From: Chondrus crispus
Lineage: Eukaryota > Rhodophyta > Florideophyceae > Gigartinales > Gigartinaceae
Assembly (NCBI RefSeq): GCF_000350225.1
Contig: NW_005178601.1
Span: forward strand, 162,275-226,274
Direction: 5' to 3'
Length of the DNA: 64,000 bases
The translations under genes were made by a program, and so were the position numbers. Positions 31,073-44,050 of the stretch are shown here, piece after piece (the first letter of the stretch is position 1; every line of letters begins with the position of its first letter). Below the pieces are notes generated by a model, which did no database searches, was not told where the DNA came from, and saw only the letters and a list, made by a program, of their open reading frames with translations.

Positions 31073-32007
31073 TGTTGTAATTCTACGACCACATGCTGAT
31101 ATGCATGACACACCACGACAGGTATGACACGTGTAAAAGCAAAAACACTCCGCGTGACGAGCTGAGCAAGTTTGATTTTCAACGTGTACACGTGTGATTT
31201 CTGTACACGGTTGCACTCTACAGTACTTCAGGAGCAAGTTTGGTTTTCAACCTGTACACGTGTGAAATATGTACACAGTTGCGGTGTACTGTACAATCTG
31301 AGCATGTTTCATTTTCTCCGCCCGACACGTGTATGACCTGGACACATGTCCTCATTACACTGTCGGACGCGTACAGTACGCCTGCAGTCTTACAGACAAA
31401 GTGTAGAACCTTGGTGGCGGGTGCCTGGCACGTGCCAAAGGTTTACAGCGTCCATGGAGTGCAGCACGGGTACAGCAGGACACAAAGATACCGTTGCACG
31501 AGTTTTGAATTCGTAAGGCAAAATGTGCACTGTTGTAATTGACAGTGGACAGGACCTCACGAGAGATTCAGATTCATAAGGCAACGTGTGCGCTGTAAAC
31601 AGTCCTTGCAGGATTGATTTGAATTCGTAAGGCAACGTGTGAGCTGTAAACGTGCCTTACGAATTTGTGCCACGCTGGATTTGGAATAGTAAGGGAATTT
31701 GTGCTTTGCTGTGCTTTGTTGTACTGCCTTACTAATTTCTCCGTCATGACAGTGCTAATTCGTAAGGCGGTTTTCTGTTATGTTTGTTGGGCCATCGCCA
31801 GTTTGGCTGAGTAGCAAGACGGGCACATGTGTTAGAGCCAATACATTTGTAGTATGTGTGTCGTAGTGTTTGGTTAGTTCATGTGGGTAATTTAGCACCT
31901 GTACCTAGTATCCTTCATCCTCATACCGATTTTATTCTTACCCAATCCTTCAACTTCACCTCATCAACCGTCCTTCGATTTCCCTTTGCCCCGCTGACCT
32001 TCCAGTA
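31073..32007 (+). repeat. A3 5' LTR, core promoter replaced
   Basis: 935 bp of LTR-A, but about 65 bp (31873-31936) are unrelated to every other LTR-A copy. They replace the stretch with GTATAAGTAG and the GCCAGAAGTTGGCGACTC start region. The 3' LTR of the same element has the normal sequence. This copy thus lacks the family TATA box. Confidence 0.85.
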
Positions 32008-33132
32008 GGTTATGGGCCCAGTTCAACGTTATTATTCTGCTGTGTGAGTGCTCGTTCTCAGTTTCTGCTGCCGTTTTCGTGTTTGTTTCTGCTGTCGTTC
32101 TCGTTTTGGTCTCCGCTGTCGTTCTCGTTTTGGTTTCTGCTGTCGTTTCCGCCGCCGTTTTCATCGCCGCCGTCGTTCGTTTTGTTCTATCGCCGTCTAC
32201 TTGCTGTCGTTATCATCTTGGTCGTTCGTCTTCGTCTACCTGCTGTCGTTTCAACTTGGTGGATCTTCTTCGTGTCTGTTGCAGCTTGGTCTTGGCAATC
32301 GTTGTGTGAGCTGTGGGTGTAGTCCCTAGTCGCCAACGTACCATATCAATCCAAGAAGACTGCCCTTCGATCACGCCGGTGATCGTCGTAGCTGCCAATA
32401 CCCTCGCTCTTGGTGAAAGGCTTATGCCATTGGAAATCTGACTTGAGCGAGGGTCCGACCAAGAATCGTCGAGAGACGAAACACTGATCCTCGGGGAGGA
32501 TCACAGTGTACTGGTCTAGTCGATCCGCACTCTGCCTTCGGGAGGTGCGTCGGCGGTGTGGGTAACGCTCTCGGTATTAGCCCTATAGGTACGACTTCGG
32601 TCCCCTGGGTGAAGAGAATACGTGCCTAAACACTGAACCTCTTACTATACGTGTATAAGGTCGCGTACCTTGATTAAGTTCGCACGGAAGAGGGTGACCC
32701 TAGGCGTGATTGTGAACAAATCACACGAGTACGACGAAGGCAGTTTCATTCTTGTGTTGTGGGAAACCTCATTGGGGTAGTACCGTATCAAGTTTGGACA
32801 AGCCGATTTCGGTTGCAGGGACCGTTCGCGGTAGTGACCAAAAGTCCTGGTTCGTCTACAGGCAAAGTTGTTGTGCTTACTCGTGGCACGTTTGGTTTAG
32901 TTCACACTCGAAAGACCCGCACTGGCCGACATATAGGGGTAGCGCCCTAAGGCATTTTTAAGAAGAATACGCTTGTTCCACTCCGCCGGGAACAAGCACC
33001 AAGAACGTTTCCGAGTAATCGCTACAAACTTCTTATACGGGTGGGCTTGCCATTGTGTGGACTATCGGTTAACGGCTTGGGATCCCGGAACAGAAGACCT
33101 TGTATACTCGAAGGGTACATCCATTCGGCGAA
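32008..33132 (+). promoter_or_regulatory. A3 primer site and leader
   Basis: GGTTATGGGCCCAG at 32008-32021, then the CTGCTGTCGTTCTCGTTTTG repeat region (about three units), then the structured leader with the same hairpins as A1 and C1, and the cross-family block near 33034-33088. This is the intact reference for what A1 lost at 13010. Confidence 0.7.
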
Positions 33133-34826
33133 ATGGATGACCAAATCTCTGGATCGGTCAGAATCGAGAAGCTGACCGCATCTAACTTTTACATCTGGAA
33201 GCAGAAAATCGAGCTACTGCTTGCTCTCCGAGATGTCGATCAATACGTTTTTGATGATATCCCGGAGAATGCGACGTCAGATGACCGGAGAAAATGGATC
33301 CGTGGTGACGCAAAAGCAAAGGCAGTCATCGGACTCACGCTCTCGGATGACTACTTGCAACACGTGCGAGGGTGTAGCAGTGCGAAAGAGACATGGGAAG
33401 CAATTCTGAATGTGTTTGAGCGTCATACTTTGCTCAACAAACTTGCCGCCCGTCGCGACTTTTACACTGTATCCATGCTCCCATCCGAGAAAGTGCTCGT
33501 GTTCATCAATCGTGTGAAGCAACTTGCTGCCAGATTGCAGTCAATGAGTGTTGAGATTGACGATAAAGAAATTGCAATGGCTGTGTTAAATGGCTTGCCT
33601 CCACGATTCGATAACTTGATTATTGCTGTTGACGCACTTGGCAATGAAGATAAAGTGTTTGGACTCGAGTTTGTGAAGAGTCGTCTGCTGCAAGAAGAAC
33701 AACGAGAGAGCATGAAGACCGCTTCTGCTTCATCACCACATGCACCTGCACTTGTCAATCGTATGCCTATTCGACGCGATATGAAATGTACGAATTGCAA
33801 TAGACATGGGCATACTGCAGCGCGTTGCTGGGGCAAGGACGTGAATGGGCGCCGACCTGCACCGCCAGATGGGTTTCGGTCACGCAACACTGGCTTAAAG
33901 CCAAGTGCATTCGTTTCTCGAGATGACAATTCTACTGCTGCCTTTGCGGAGAGTGACTTTACTTGCTTGCTTTCGACTTCCACTCCAGAAAAGAGGGCTG
34001 CAAACGAAAGGTCATGGCTTGTCGATTCCGGTTGCAGCGCTCACATTACGTTTGATCGCTCTTTGTTCGTTACGTATGAACAGATGCAATCTGGATCAGT
34101 CGAGATGGGCACGAAGGCTAGAGCTAATGTCGCTGGGCGCGGCGAGGTCGAATTCATGTTGAACGTCAACGGTAGTCCCCATCCTTGCAAATTGTCAAAC
34201 GTTTTGCATGTCCCTGATTTCGGATATTCGCTACTGTCTGTTAGCCAAATGGTTTCGAAGGGTTTGCAAGTGTCATTTGAAAATGAGAAATGCCGCGTTA
34301 CTGCAGGACCAACTGTAGTTGCCACAGCGAGTCTAGTTGGGGATTTGTACATACTTGACGTCATGAATGAAACCTTTTCTGCTCACGTAGTTACCCTGCA
34401 GACGCTACATGAACGCATGGCCCATGTTAATGTACAAGGAATCGCATCAATGATTCACAATAATGTGGTAAGTGGCATCAACGTTCGTCAAAGCGATGTG
34501 ATCAGTGCAATGAATCGAAAGTCTGACAATCACTCTCCCATTTGTCCTGCGTGTGTGTTTGGCAAAGCAACGCGATCAGTAATCCCGAAACAGCGATCAT
34601 CGTCTCGAGCACAGAACTGTCTTGACTTGGTACATTCTGACGTTTGCGGTCCGCTCGAAGTACAGTCCATTGGTGGTTCGAGATACTTCATTACATTTGT
34701 AGATGATCACTCGAACTGGGTAGTTGTGTACACGATGAGAAATAAATCTGAGGCGTTTGCAAAATACAAGTTGTATGAAAAGTTGGCTCAAACCCACACT
34801 GGTCGCAAAGTAAAGGTGCTTCGCAC

Positions 34827-34840
34827 TGATCGAGGGGGAG
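34827..34840 (+). promoter_or_regulatory. Candidate central polypurine tract in integrase
   Basis: TGATCGAGGGGGAG encodes Asp-Arg-Gly-Gly-Glu of the integrase core and is identical over 14 nt to the PPT with stop codon at 38504-38517. Family B codes the same residues with GATCGAGGTGGTGAG, which is not a purine run, so the identity is not forced by protein sequence. Ty1 and lentiviruses have a second PPT in the integrase region. Confidence 0.45.
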
Positions 34841-35879
34841 AGTACTTGTCGACGGAATTCAAGTCGCATTTAGATTTAAACGGTACGCAGCACCAACTCA
34901 CAACGGCGTACACCCCTGAACAAAACGGTGTTGCTGAACGTTTAAATCGAACTTTGATTGATCTTGTCCGCTCAATGCTTTCTCATAAACAGGTCAGTAA
35001 ACGATTCTGGGCCGAGGCTCTTGCCACTTCGGTATATGTACGTAATCGAGTTACTTCACGCGCTTTGCCCGTTAATACAACTCGGCACCACATTTGGATG
35101 AATTCTACTCCAAATGTTGGCCATTTGCGAGTATTTGGGTCAAAGTGTTGGTATACATTACCAAAATTAGAGCTCCGTAAGCTGGACTTGCGAGCGCGTG
35201 AAGCAATGTTTCTTGGGTACTCGCAATGCAGTAAGGCATACAAACTTTGGGACGGAGAGTTGAATAAAATTGTTGTGTCACGGGATGTGAAGTTTGATGA
35301 ATCGACATGTGGTATGCATGACATTCCTGCCCACGAAGGTGATTCAATCAACTCTGATGTTGACGTTGTACTGCTCGATGGCGACAATGGAAATACAGCT
35401 GATACCCCAAATACGGATGAGGTCGGTTCTGAAGAGGATGAAGTTTCGGAGGAGGTTCTTGAAAACGATGGTGCTCATTCTGTAAGTGAGAATGATGAAG
35501 ATGAAGATGATGTACCAACTGCCGTCGAAACTCCGAATGTCACTCCTCCAACTCCGACTCCAGCTGTGCGAAGATCGTCTCGAGTCAGCAGACCTCCCGG
35601 ATCATGGTGGAGGAGCAACTTTGCAGCTGCTGTTCTTTCACATGCGCATGTCGCTATTGAAGGTCCCAAGACTTTCAACCAGGCAACCAACGGTCCTAGA
35701 GCTGCATTCTGGCAAACCGCCATTGACAAAGAACTTGCCTCGCAGACTAAGAATCGGACTTGGAAACTTGTTCCTCGATCTGAGGCGTCAAACATCTTGA
35801 CATCTCGATGGGTTTTCAATGTCAAGCAACTGCCTGATGCAAATGGCAATATAGTTGAAAGTGCAAAAGCCAGACTTGT

Positions 35880-37142
35880 TATTGAAAATAAGCGACCACA
35901 TGCTGTTATCTGGAAAGTGCAAAATCGAGCGACACGTGTACATGACTCGACGGTCCGGACCCTCACCCCATATCACGACATGACACGTGTAAAGTCTCAG
36001 ATTTTGGGGTTCTGGGGACGAAAGTGGACTTTTGGAGGGTCATGCAAATTTGCATAGTTTTGCCAAGTGGAACCTTGGCCCGTAGCACTATAGACTACAC
36101 AAGAAATACTGCAATTCTATTGGCCCTCAGGTCTGATGCTGCAAATCTGTTGGTCGAGCGTTGTCCACGTGTGCGTCATTGGCCTTGTGATGTACTTTAA
36201 ATGGCCTGTATATGCCATAATTACGTTGTTTTGGGGGTTTCAAGTGGTTTGCCATGGTTGTAATGGGTAATTGCATGGGGCCCCCGGGCGAGACACATGT
36301 ATGCCGTGTACACATGTGCACGTCGCCAGGTGGATTCGTGTACGTACACATGTACACGCATCCAGGTGTATGCACATGAGGGTTTACAGTTTTACAGTGT
36401 CAGACTGTTTGCGATCCTGCGCGTGCCCGAGTACAGTACATGTGAATCAAAAGTACAACAAGTACTTCTCGCGAGAGGAATACAGTTGTGTGAATATTCT
36501 GTGTACGCGTCACGCTGTATGCGAGTCTTGCGTGAGCACGCGCCGTTGCACTGTGCTCTCGTCATGGTGCGCCGTTGGATGCAAGTTCATGACAGTACTC
36601 GTGTGATTTACATGTATTCTCATGTGAGTTGTGTAGAAAGTCTGGATGCACATTGTTATAACTTGCCATAATTATCTGACAGTGCTTGGCGAAATTAGTA
36701 AGGTGAGAAACAAGGATACGTATGGCGATTGTGATATGAAAGACGTTTGCGGTGTTGGAAATAGACAAGTGCCAAGTTGTTCGTTGCACAACAATGAAGT
36801 CTGGCATGACTGGATGCAGATTAGTAAGGTGTGAAACAGTTGCATGCATAGGGCCATGGTTTACAGTCATTTGGAATGTGTAGAAATAGTTGTGAGCTAA
36901 TAGTTACGAATCGATTCGTCAGGTGGAAATCGAACAGTATGGTCGGGCCACAAGAGGACCGCGCTTGGTCGCGCATAGTAGAGTATGGTTTACTGGGAGT
37001 CGGAGTAGAGCGATAGTGTAGCACTCGAAGTGTATAAGTATCCCAGGAAAACGGCTTCAAAGTAAACCTCGGTACCAACTCCTTCACTCACACACATCAA
37101 CCTGCCCTCCTTCTTTCCCTTGCCCCTCCGAACCTACCATTT
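35880..37142 (+). repeat. Solo LTR-B in A3
   Basis: 1,263 bp, TATTGAAAATAAGCG to CTACCATTT, flanked by CTTGT at 35875-35879 and 37143-37147. No internal region, so a solo LTR. Confidence 0.95.
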
Positions 37143-38517
37143 CTTGTTGCTCGTGGATTCCAGCAAGTGCAAGGTCTTGACTATACTGAGACATCCCTGT
37201 CATAAAGTTTACCACTATTCGTCTACTTCTTGCCTTAGTTGCTCATTACGACCTCGAACTTCATCAGATGGATGTCGTGACTGCGTTTTTGAACGGCGAC
37301 TTGGATGAAGACATCTACATGGAGCAACCCGAAGAGTGCATTGACAAAAGCAAAAGTGACCACGTGTGCAAACTTTTGAAAGCACTTTACGGTCTTAAAC
37401 AAGCACATCGTCAATGGCATGCCAAAGTGGATGATTTCTTAATTGGTGATTTGGGATTCGAGACTTCGCGTAGTGATCCTTGTCTCTACAGTAAACGCAT
37501 CGGTAACACTATCATGCTGATTGCACTTTATGTCGATGACTTGTTACTCGCCGGTAGTGATATCGATGCCATCAAATGGATGAAGGGGGAGCTTAATAAA
37601 CGGTTTGAGATGAAAGACCTTGGTGAAGCAAAAGTCTGCATTGGTCTTGAAATTCAAAGGGATCGCAGCGCCAAGACTTTGAGTCTCACTCAAACTAAGT
37701 ATGCATCAAAAGTGCTTGAGCGTTTTCGAATGTCAACGTGTAACCCCTCTCTGACTCCAATGGAACAAGGTCACACAACCACGATTTCAACCGAAAACGA
37801 CTCCGAAACAAATGTACCGTATCGTGAGGCAGTGGGATCCCTGATGTACTTGATGGTTGGCACTCGTCCAGACTTGGCATATGCGATTGAAAAGCTTTCT
37901 CAACATTCTGTCAACCCATGTCAGTCACACTGGGCAGGTGTGAAACGGGTAATGCGATACGTGCAAGGGACTCGAAACTTAGGAATCGTGTTTGACAATA
38001 AATCTAAATCGCCGGAGTTGTTCGGCTTCAGTGATGCTGACTGGGCCGGTTGTTCAGACTCTCGCAGGTCGACCAGCGGATATGTTTTCAAGTTCTGCGG
38101 TGGAGCGATCAGTTGGAGTTCCCGGAAACAGACTGTGGTTGCAACTTCGACGTGTGAAGCTGAGTACATTGCACTATGTGAAGCGTGTAAGGAGGCGACT
38201 TGGTTGCGTCAAGTGGTTGCTGATATTCTTGGACTTGATTCTGATCCCATGATTATGATGGGGTGTGACAATGCAGGGACTATTTCGTATGCACAGAATG
38301 AATCGGTCAACCGTCGTAACAAACATGTTGATGTGAAATACCACTACGTACGAGATGCAATTAAGAGAAACGTCATTTCTTTGTCACATTGCCCGACCAC
38401 TTCCATGCCCGCAGATATTCTGACGAAAGCACTTGGGCGAGTTCTGTTCCAGAAGTTTGTAGAACTTCTAGGGCTTGCAGTAGCTACTTCTGGTAAAAGC
38501 ATGTGATCGAGGGGGAG

Positions 38518-39456
38518 TGTTGTAATTCTACGACCACATGCTGATATGCATGACAAACGACGACAGGTATGACACGTGTAAAAGCAAAAACACTCCGCGT
38601 GACGAGCTGAGCAAGTTTCATGTTCAACGTGTATACGTGTGATTTCTGTACACGGTTGCACTCTACAGTACTTCAGGAGCACGTTTGGTTTTCAACCTGT
38701 ACACGTGTGAAATATGTACACGGTTGCGGTGTACTGCACAATCTGAGCATGTTTCCTTTTCTCCGCCCGACACGTGTATGACCTGCACACATGTCCTCAT
38801 TACACTGTCGGACGCGTACAGTACGCCTGCAGTCTTACAGACAAAGTGTAGAACCTTGGTGGCGGGTGCCTGGCACGTGCCAAAGGTTTACAGCGTCCAT
38901 GGAGTGCAGCACGGGTACAGCAGGACACAAAGATACCGTTGCGCGAGTTTTCAATTCGTAAGGCAAAATGTGCACTGTTGTAATTGACAGTGGACAGGAC
39001 CTCACGAGAGATTCAGATTCATAAGGCAACGTGTGCTCTGTAAACAGTCCTTGCAGGATTGATTTGAATTCGTAAGGCAACGTGTGAGCTGTAAACGTGC
39101 CTTACGAATTTGTGCCACGCTGGATTTGGAATAGTAAGGGAATTTGTGGTTTGCTGTGCTTTGTTGTACTGCCTTACTAATTTCTCCGTCATGACAGTGC
39201 TAATTCGTAAGGCGGTTTTCTGTTCTGTTTGTTGGGCCATCGCCAGTTTGGCTGAGTAGCAAGACGGGCACATGTGTTAGAGCCAATACATTTGTAGTAT
39301 GTGTGTCGTAGTGTTTGGTAGTAGAGTTCTAGAAGATTGCAGAAGTGTATAAGTAGTGCCAGAAGTTGGCGACTCAAAGTAAATCGGTGCCCAATCCTTC
39401 AACTTCATCTCATCAACCGTCCTTCGATTTCTCTTTGCCCCGCTGACCTTCCAATA
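38518..39456 (+). repeat. A3 3' LTR (LTR-A)
   Basis: 939 bp, preceded by PPT TCGAGGGGGAG (38507-38517), TATA box present, ends CTTCCAATA. Next to it begins LTR-D sequence. Confidence 0.92.
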
Positions 39457-39943
39457 AGCAGTACCCGTTGACGATCCGGTACTGACGGGCGGAGGAGGAT
39501 CGCAGCTCGTCACGGTGTCGCGCGCGTCCACTACCTGCTCGGTGGTGACTAACGCTGGCGGAACGCGGGTGCGAGTGGTATAATAAGCTGGGTGGTCGAC
39601 CGTCGGTGGAGGGTTGCCTCTCCTCGTCCTCCCGGCCGGCGGTCGCTCCCTATATTTTTTGTACAAGTTAATTAACAGTCTACAGTACAGTACGGACTGT
39701 ACTGTAGTCGGCTTACTGTATACAGTGCGGGCCGGCCCGCACTGTAACGCTGCCACCCGTCAGAGCTGACAGCACACGTGTGCTACAAGTGGGGTATACG
39801 TGTTGGTGCGCGCGCTGTCAGGTATGCGCGCGCGCACGCTGTAAGGTCCGTACCTTACAGCGTTAGATCTAATTCTAAATCTAATATATAGTACAGTAGT
39901 CGGCGATTATGCTACAGAAGCATAATCGCTAAATTATGCTACA
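39457..39943 (-). repeat. LTR-D fragment
   Basis: Hairpin-rich sequence related to 47592-48236: both have GACGATCCRGTACYGACGGG, a run of CTACAGTAC palindromes, CTGACAG inverted repeats, and end TTATGCTACA / TTATACTACA. The left end is lost at the A3 junction. On its right, coding-like sequence begins at once, so the LTR may have landed in that gene. Confidence 0.6.
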
Positions 39944-40955
39944 GAAGGCGCTCCAGTTGCCGAGTTTCGAAAAAAGAAGAAGAAGAAGGCCCCTAGCCTA
40001 TCGGGCCCTGCTGTAGACTGGCAAGGTGGAGGTACGAGTGGTAGGCACGACGCTGAATCCACAACCGGAGACATCCACTCGATATCCGGGGACGGAATTT
40101 CCACGAGAGACTCACGCGTCCCTGACCTGGTAGTGAGTGAAGTTCAACCGAACAAAGACAATTTGGCACTGCAGGCAGGAACGCCTGTCTCCAAACCCCC
40201 TGTTTTCTCCGAAAATGTCACCGGTCCAGCAGCGGAGACCGGCTTTTGAAGAAGCTGCTCCTAGGAATTTGCAAATGCTTCCCTCAATTCCGTCTGCCGC
40301 CGACACTGCTGGGTTTTCAGCTCCCGGGCAGACGGAACCGGAATTGGTGGAAACACGTCGCAGCATGTTGCAAAGCTTCAAAGCGGAAGTACATCGTCTT
40401 AAGAGGAGTGCGGAGGAGAACCCACAGCAGGAACTGAGTCGCTTTGCTGATATTGAGGGGGTCCGCCAGGACAAAGCGACAGAACGCAGAGAGGAGACAG
40501 AGACTGAGGAAATCAACAGTAGGGTCAGTGAAGAAGTGCAATGACATCTCGAAGCAAATCGGCAACGCCAAGCGAAATTGTACGAGGACTTTATCAAACG
40601 CGTGGACGATGAGACTAATCGTCAAACTGCAGAATTACAGAAGGGCTCAGCGGAACGAGCCTTGGAGATTGAAACACTGAAGGCGCAGATAGTAAAGTAC
40701 CAACAGCAGCATGTCGCGTCTGGAGAAGCCGACTTGGAGAAAGAGGTGCAGAGACACCGTCAGGAAGTAGACAATTTAAGAAATGCATCGAGGGCAAACT
40801 CTCAAAATGAAGTGACGGACATGCCGGACTTACCTCGTGCTGGCCGTAGAAGCCGTCGCGTTGCATTGCAATCAATTGCAGCGCTTCGAGCTTTACCCAT
40901 ACATAAGATAGGTGAGTTGGGGCACATGATAGCCAAAGTCAAGAACGAGAATTAA
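39944..40955 (+). pseudogene. Lys-rich, coiled-coil protein of unknown role, broken
   Basis: Frame 1 (39944-40249) has a run of six Lys, nuclear-signal-like, and a Ser/Gly/Asp-rich stretch. Frame 2 (first ATG at 40215, continuing to 40955) reads PAFEEAAPRNLQMLPSI and then long Glu/Gln/Arg/Leu-rich heptad-like sequence, interrupted only by TGA at 40542-40544. Together they look like one gene of about 330 codons with one frameshift near 40215-40249 and one premature stop. No domain was recognised beyond the coiled coil. It lies in the same orientation as the Ulp1 gene 4 kb away. Confidence 0.5.
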
Positions 40956-41044
40956 ACTGGAACTGGCTGTATGCTTTGTTAAACAGATCCTTTTCTAATC
41001 AAAGACTCTCTTGAGGACTCCCCGATGCGCAAGCTTGCATCTAG

Positions 41045-42017
41045 ACCGACGGTCAGTTCATAAGAAGGAACGCAGTTGACTCACACTTCTTTCTTCTCAT
41101 CGATTGGAGCAGTGCGACAATTGGATGTTTACTTCACTATGGGTATGATTTCAACCGTCTCTTCAGTCCCTCCAACGACGCCATCTGCCGCGACTACCTT
41201 CTTGTCTGTGTGACAGATCCACAACCGATATACTCATTTCTCGATTATAGTTACCATCAAATAGAGATACAGCCGTTCCGCGCGATATCTATTCAAAATC
41301 TGAATCCGAAGTATGCGAAGCATAGCATGTTCTTTACAACTTCGAACATTTCATCCATACTGCAAGTGAAAAAGCGTCTCTGTGGGGGCGCCATCAGATC
41401 GCTTGAGGGCTGCCCAACTCTTTTGGAAACTTTAGGAAAGGAAGCGTGAGATGATAGTGTACTCCAGTGAACATGAAAAGCTCTCTTTCCCTAAATCAAT
41501 GGTGTCAAGGAATGTGGAGAGCGAAGTGCCTCGCCTCAAGAATGGCTGGGACCCTTCAAAATTCAGATAAGCAGCTCAAAGAAGTATTTTCAAGCGCTTC
41601 TGAGGACGACAAATCAAAGAACAAGCTAGGGGAATTGGTGCACTGCCTTCGAGTCTTTCTCATTGGATTTTCAGACGCTTTAAGAAATGGGACTTAAACG
41701 AGAGCAGACAAATGGGACTAAGGCTTCGACATGTAAGATTATCTGAGTATGTCGTGCTTCTCCACAGTGAGAAGCGAGCTGTGCGTGACTTCTCGCAACC
41801 GTTGGTTAGGTTTGAAATTGCGAATCTATTGCAGAAGTTGCCTGGAACAATTGAGAACCAAGACCGGCAGGCTGTAGCAAGGCTGCAACTTCCAGGACAC
41901 CTATTTTCTCCAGCCAGCCCAGACGCGACCTCGGGCAATTTGTTCCGTCTTTTCGTAATCTATCCCTCGGCCTTTTGTGACCACCGAGACGAAGTCAGAA
42001 TAGAAAATATCAATTAG
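41045..42017 (+). pseudogene. Unrecognised gene remnant, several frames
   Basis: Successive open pieces: 41045-41449 (FFLLIDWSSATIGCLLHYGY, then FRAISIQNLNPKYAKHSMFF), 41451-41570 (HEKLSFPKSMVSRNVESEVP), 41467-41697 (KNKLGELVHCLRVFLIGFSD) and 41712-42017 (RFEIANLLQKLPGTIENQDR). Each has protein-like composition and they follow one another in different frames on the same strand. I read this as a decayed gene; introns are an alternative. No family recognised. Confidence 0.4.
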
Positions 42018-42101
42018 GAATTGACTCGAGTCGAAAATTCTTCAGACTACTCTGTCCTTGAGCACAGTAGTACTATTGTGCTTAAGGAACCATGCTCAAG
42101 G

Positions 42102-43350
42102 TAATGGTAGGTTCGGAGGGGCAAGGGAAAGAAGGAGGGCAGGTTGATGTGTGTGAGTGAAGGAGTTGGTGCCGAGGTTTACTTGGAGCCGTCTTTCGGC
42201 GATACTTATACACTTTGAGTGTTACACTATCCCATTACTTTGGCACCTGGTAAACCGTACTCACCATATGCGCGACCAAGCCCGGTCCTCTTCTGGCCCG
42301 TCCACACTGTTCTATTTCCACCTTACGAATTGACTATTGACTATCAGTGCACAACAGTTTCTACACATTTCGAGTGACTGTAAACCGTGGCCCTATGCAT
42401 GCAATCGTTTCACACCTTACTAATCTGCATCCAGACATGACAGAATATATTCTTGCACAATGAACAACTTGGCATCTCTCTATTTCCAACAACGCAAAGT
42501 CCTGTCATATCTCAGTCCCCATACATGCCCTTGTTTCGTACCTTACTAATTTCGGTACACACTGCCAGACAACTATCACGGATAGCAACAATGTGCATTC
42601 AGACTTTCTACACATCTCACGTGATATCCGATGTGAATCACACGAGTACTGTCATCAACTTGCATCCAACGGCGCATCATAACGAGAGCACAGTACAACG
42701 TTGCATGCTGACGAGAGTGTAGTACAACGGCGCATGCTGATGCAAGGGTCGCATACAGCGTGACGCGTACACTGAATACTCACGTAAGTACATGTCTCTT
42801 GCGAGAAATACTTGTTGTACTTTTAATTTACATGTACTGTGCTCGGACACGCGCCGGACCGTATATAGACGACGTGTACAAGTGTACGTACACGCAGCAA
42901 CCTGGCGATGTGTACATGTGTACACCGCACACAAGTGTCCAGCGCCAAAGCCACCCGTAATTACCCATTACAACCACCGTGAACAACTTGAAACCCCCGA
43001 AATGATGTAATTAAAACGTATACGGATCATTCAAGATATATCACCAGCATGACTGCATATAAGTGGACAATAACAGACCAATAGAATTGCAGCATTCGAA
43101 CCGACACCCAATATATTTACAGTATTTCCTGTGTCCCTATAACGGTTCTGTCCAAATGCAAAATTTCGGCATTTATGCAAATTTGCATAACCCTCCAAAA
43201 GTCCACTTTCGTCCCCAGAACCCCAAAATCTGATAATTTACACGTGTCATGTGGTGATATGGGGTGAGGGTCCGGACCGTCGAGTCATGTACACGTGTCG
43301 CTCGATTTTGCACTTTCCAGATAACAGCATGTGGTCGCACATTTTCAACA
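42102..43350 (-). repeat. Solo LTR-B' in the cassette
   Basis: 1,249 bp reverse copy of the B' variant of LTR-B; element start TGTTGAAAATG at 43350, end CCTACCATTA at 42102. AAGG stands on both sides, and AAGGAACCAT occurs at 42084-42093 and 43351-43360. No internal sequence. It splits the forward gene remnants. Confidence 0.88.
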
Positions 43351-44043
43351 AAGGAACCATCAAGGATCACATGTTGAAACTGCGTGTTTCTCAAAGCAAG
43401 TACTTTGAGAAACGAGCGGTTTCAACACTGTCGGAAGTCCTTCGAAGCTTTTCAAAAAGACAAGCGATGTTGAAGATAGAAAATATAAGGCCAATGGATC
43501 CGGCCGGTAATGGTCACGATACTCGCAACGACTCTGTCACATGGAGCCGAAATGAAGTATCCTCCCCTTGCACAGACACTACCCATGCTAGCGGCAACTG
43601 GTTTCTCGGCAACCTCAATGGCTCCAGAGATCAAGCTGAAGCAATCGCTAAGCCCCCCGATTATTTAACGCGAAGGACGATGCCCTTTACAGACGGATCC
43701 TTGTCAGCCCGAGGGATAGCTGCGCGTTTCATATCAGCTCCTTCATCAGCTCTAGGACTGTGATAGTGATGACCGTAACAATTTCCCCTTTCGGAACGCT
43801 CATGAAACCCTTGCGCTAGGTCTTGTCAATGAGATTGGTGGACTGCTGGAATTAAATGGAGTCGGGACTCACGAGTCCTTGCAATATTATTTTTACTTCC
43901 GATTCTTGAATCAAAATAGAGCACTGAAGACGCATGAATCCCAGCCGCAAAAATTTTACCGAAGACATTGTGAAAGTTTTAGACGTGATGACGGGGAATT
44001 ATTGTGTCGCGAAACTATCATTATATCCTGCTACATGCAGGTG
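43351..44043 (+). pseudogene. Unrecognised gene remnant right of solo LTR
   Basis: Open pieces on the plus strand: 43351-43763 (DHMLKLRVSQSKYFEKRAVS, SLSARGIAARFISAPSSAL), then a frame change near 43753 into ALGLVNEIGGLLELNGVGTH and YYFYFRFLNQNRALKTH, then another change into FTEDIVKVLDVMTGNYCVA, ending TGA at 44041-44043. It probably continues the gene left of the LTR. It ends 7 bp before the end of the reverse ORF at 44051, a tail-to-tail arrangement. Family unknown. Confidence 0.4.
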
Positions 44044-44050
44044 AGGATGT

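Larger units (their letters stand above)
33133..38506 (+). pseudogene. A3 gag-pol, interrupted by LTR-B and 4-nt deletion
   Basis: Open from MDDQISGS at 33133 through gag, CCHC, DSG protease and integrase into RT at 35879. The solo LTR-B (35880-37142) and a second CTTGT follow, and RT resumes at 37148. A 4-nt deletion near 37194 (GACATCCCTGTC against GACATATGCCCCTGTC in A1) shifts the frame once more. YVDD, RNase H and the TGA stop at 38504 are present in the second part (open from 37268). A PPT-like TGATCGAGGGGGAG is at 34827-34840. Confidence 0.94.
31073..39456 (+). mobile_element. Copia family A element A3, with solo LTR-B inside
   Basis: 5' LTR 31073-32007, primer site 32008-32021, leader, gag-pol 33133-38506, PPT, 3' LTR 38518-39456. 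The bases before (TGCCC) and after (AGCAG) do not match, so the two ends do not record one clean insertion; recombination with another copy or a deletion is likely. A solo LTR-B with CTTGT duplications splits RT. Confidence 0.9.

Noticed and set aside
31068..39461. Target duplication for A3
   Set aside because: TGCCC on the left and AGCAG on the right do not match, so no simple insertion can be claimed.
42097..43355. 5-bp target duplication of the solo LTR-B' in the cassette
   Set aside because: Only AAGG is shared in register; AAGGAACCAT occurs on both sides but offset, so the event is not a clean 5-bp duplication.
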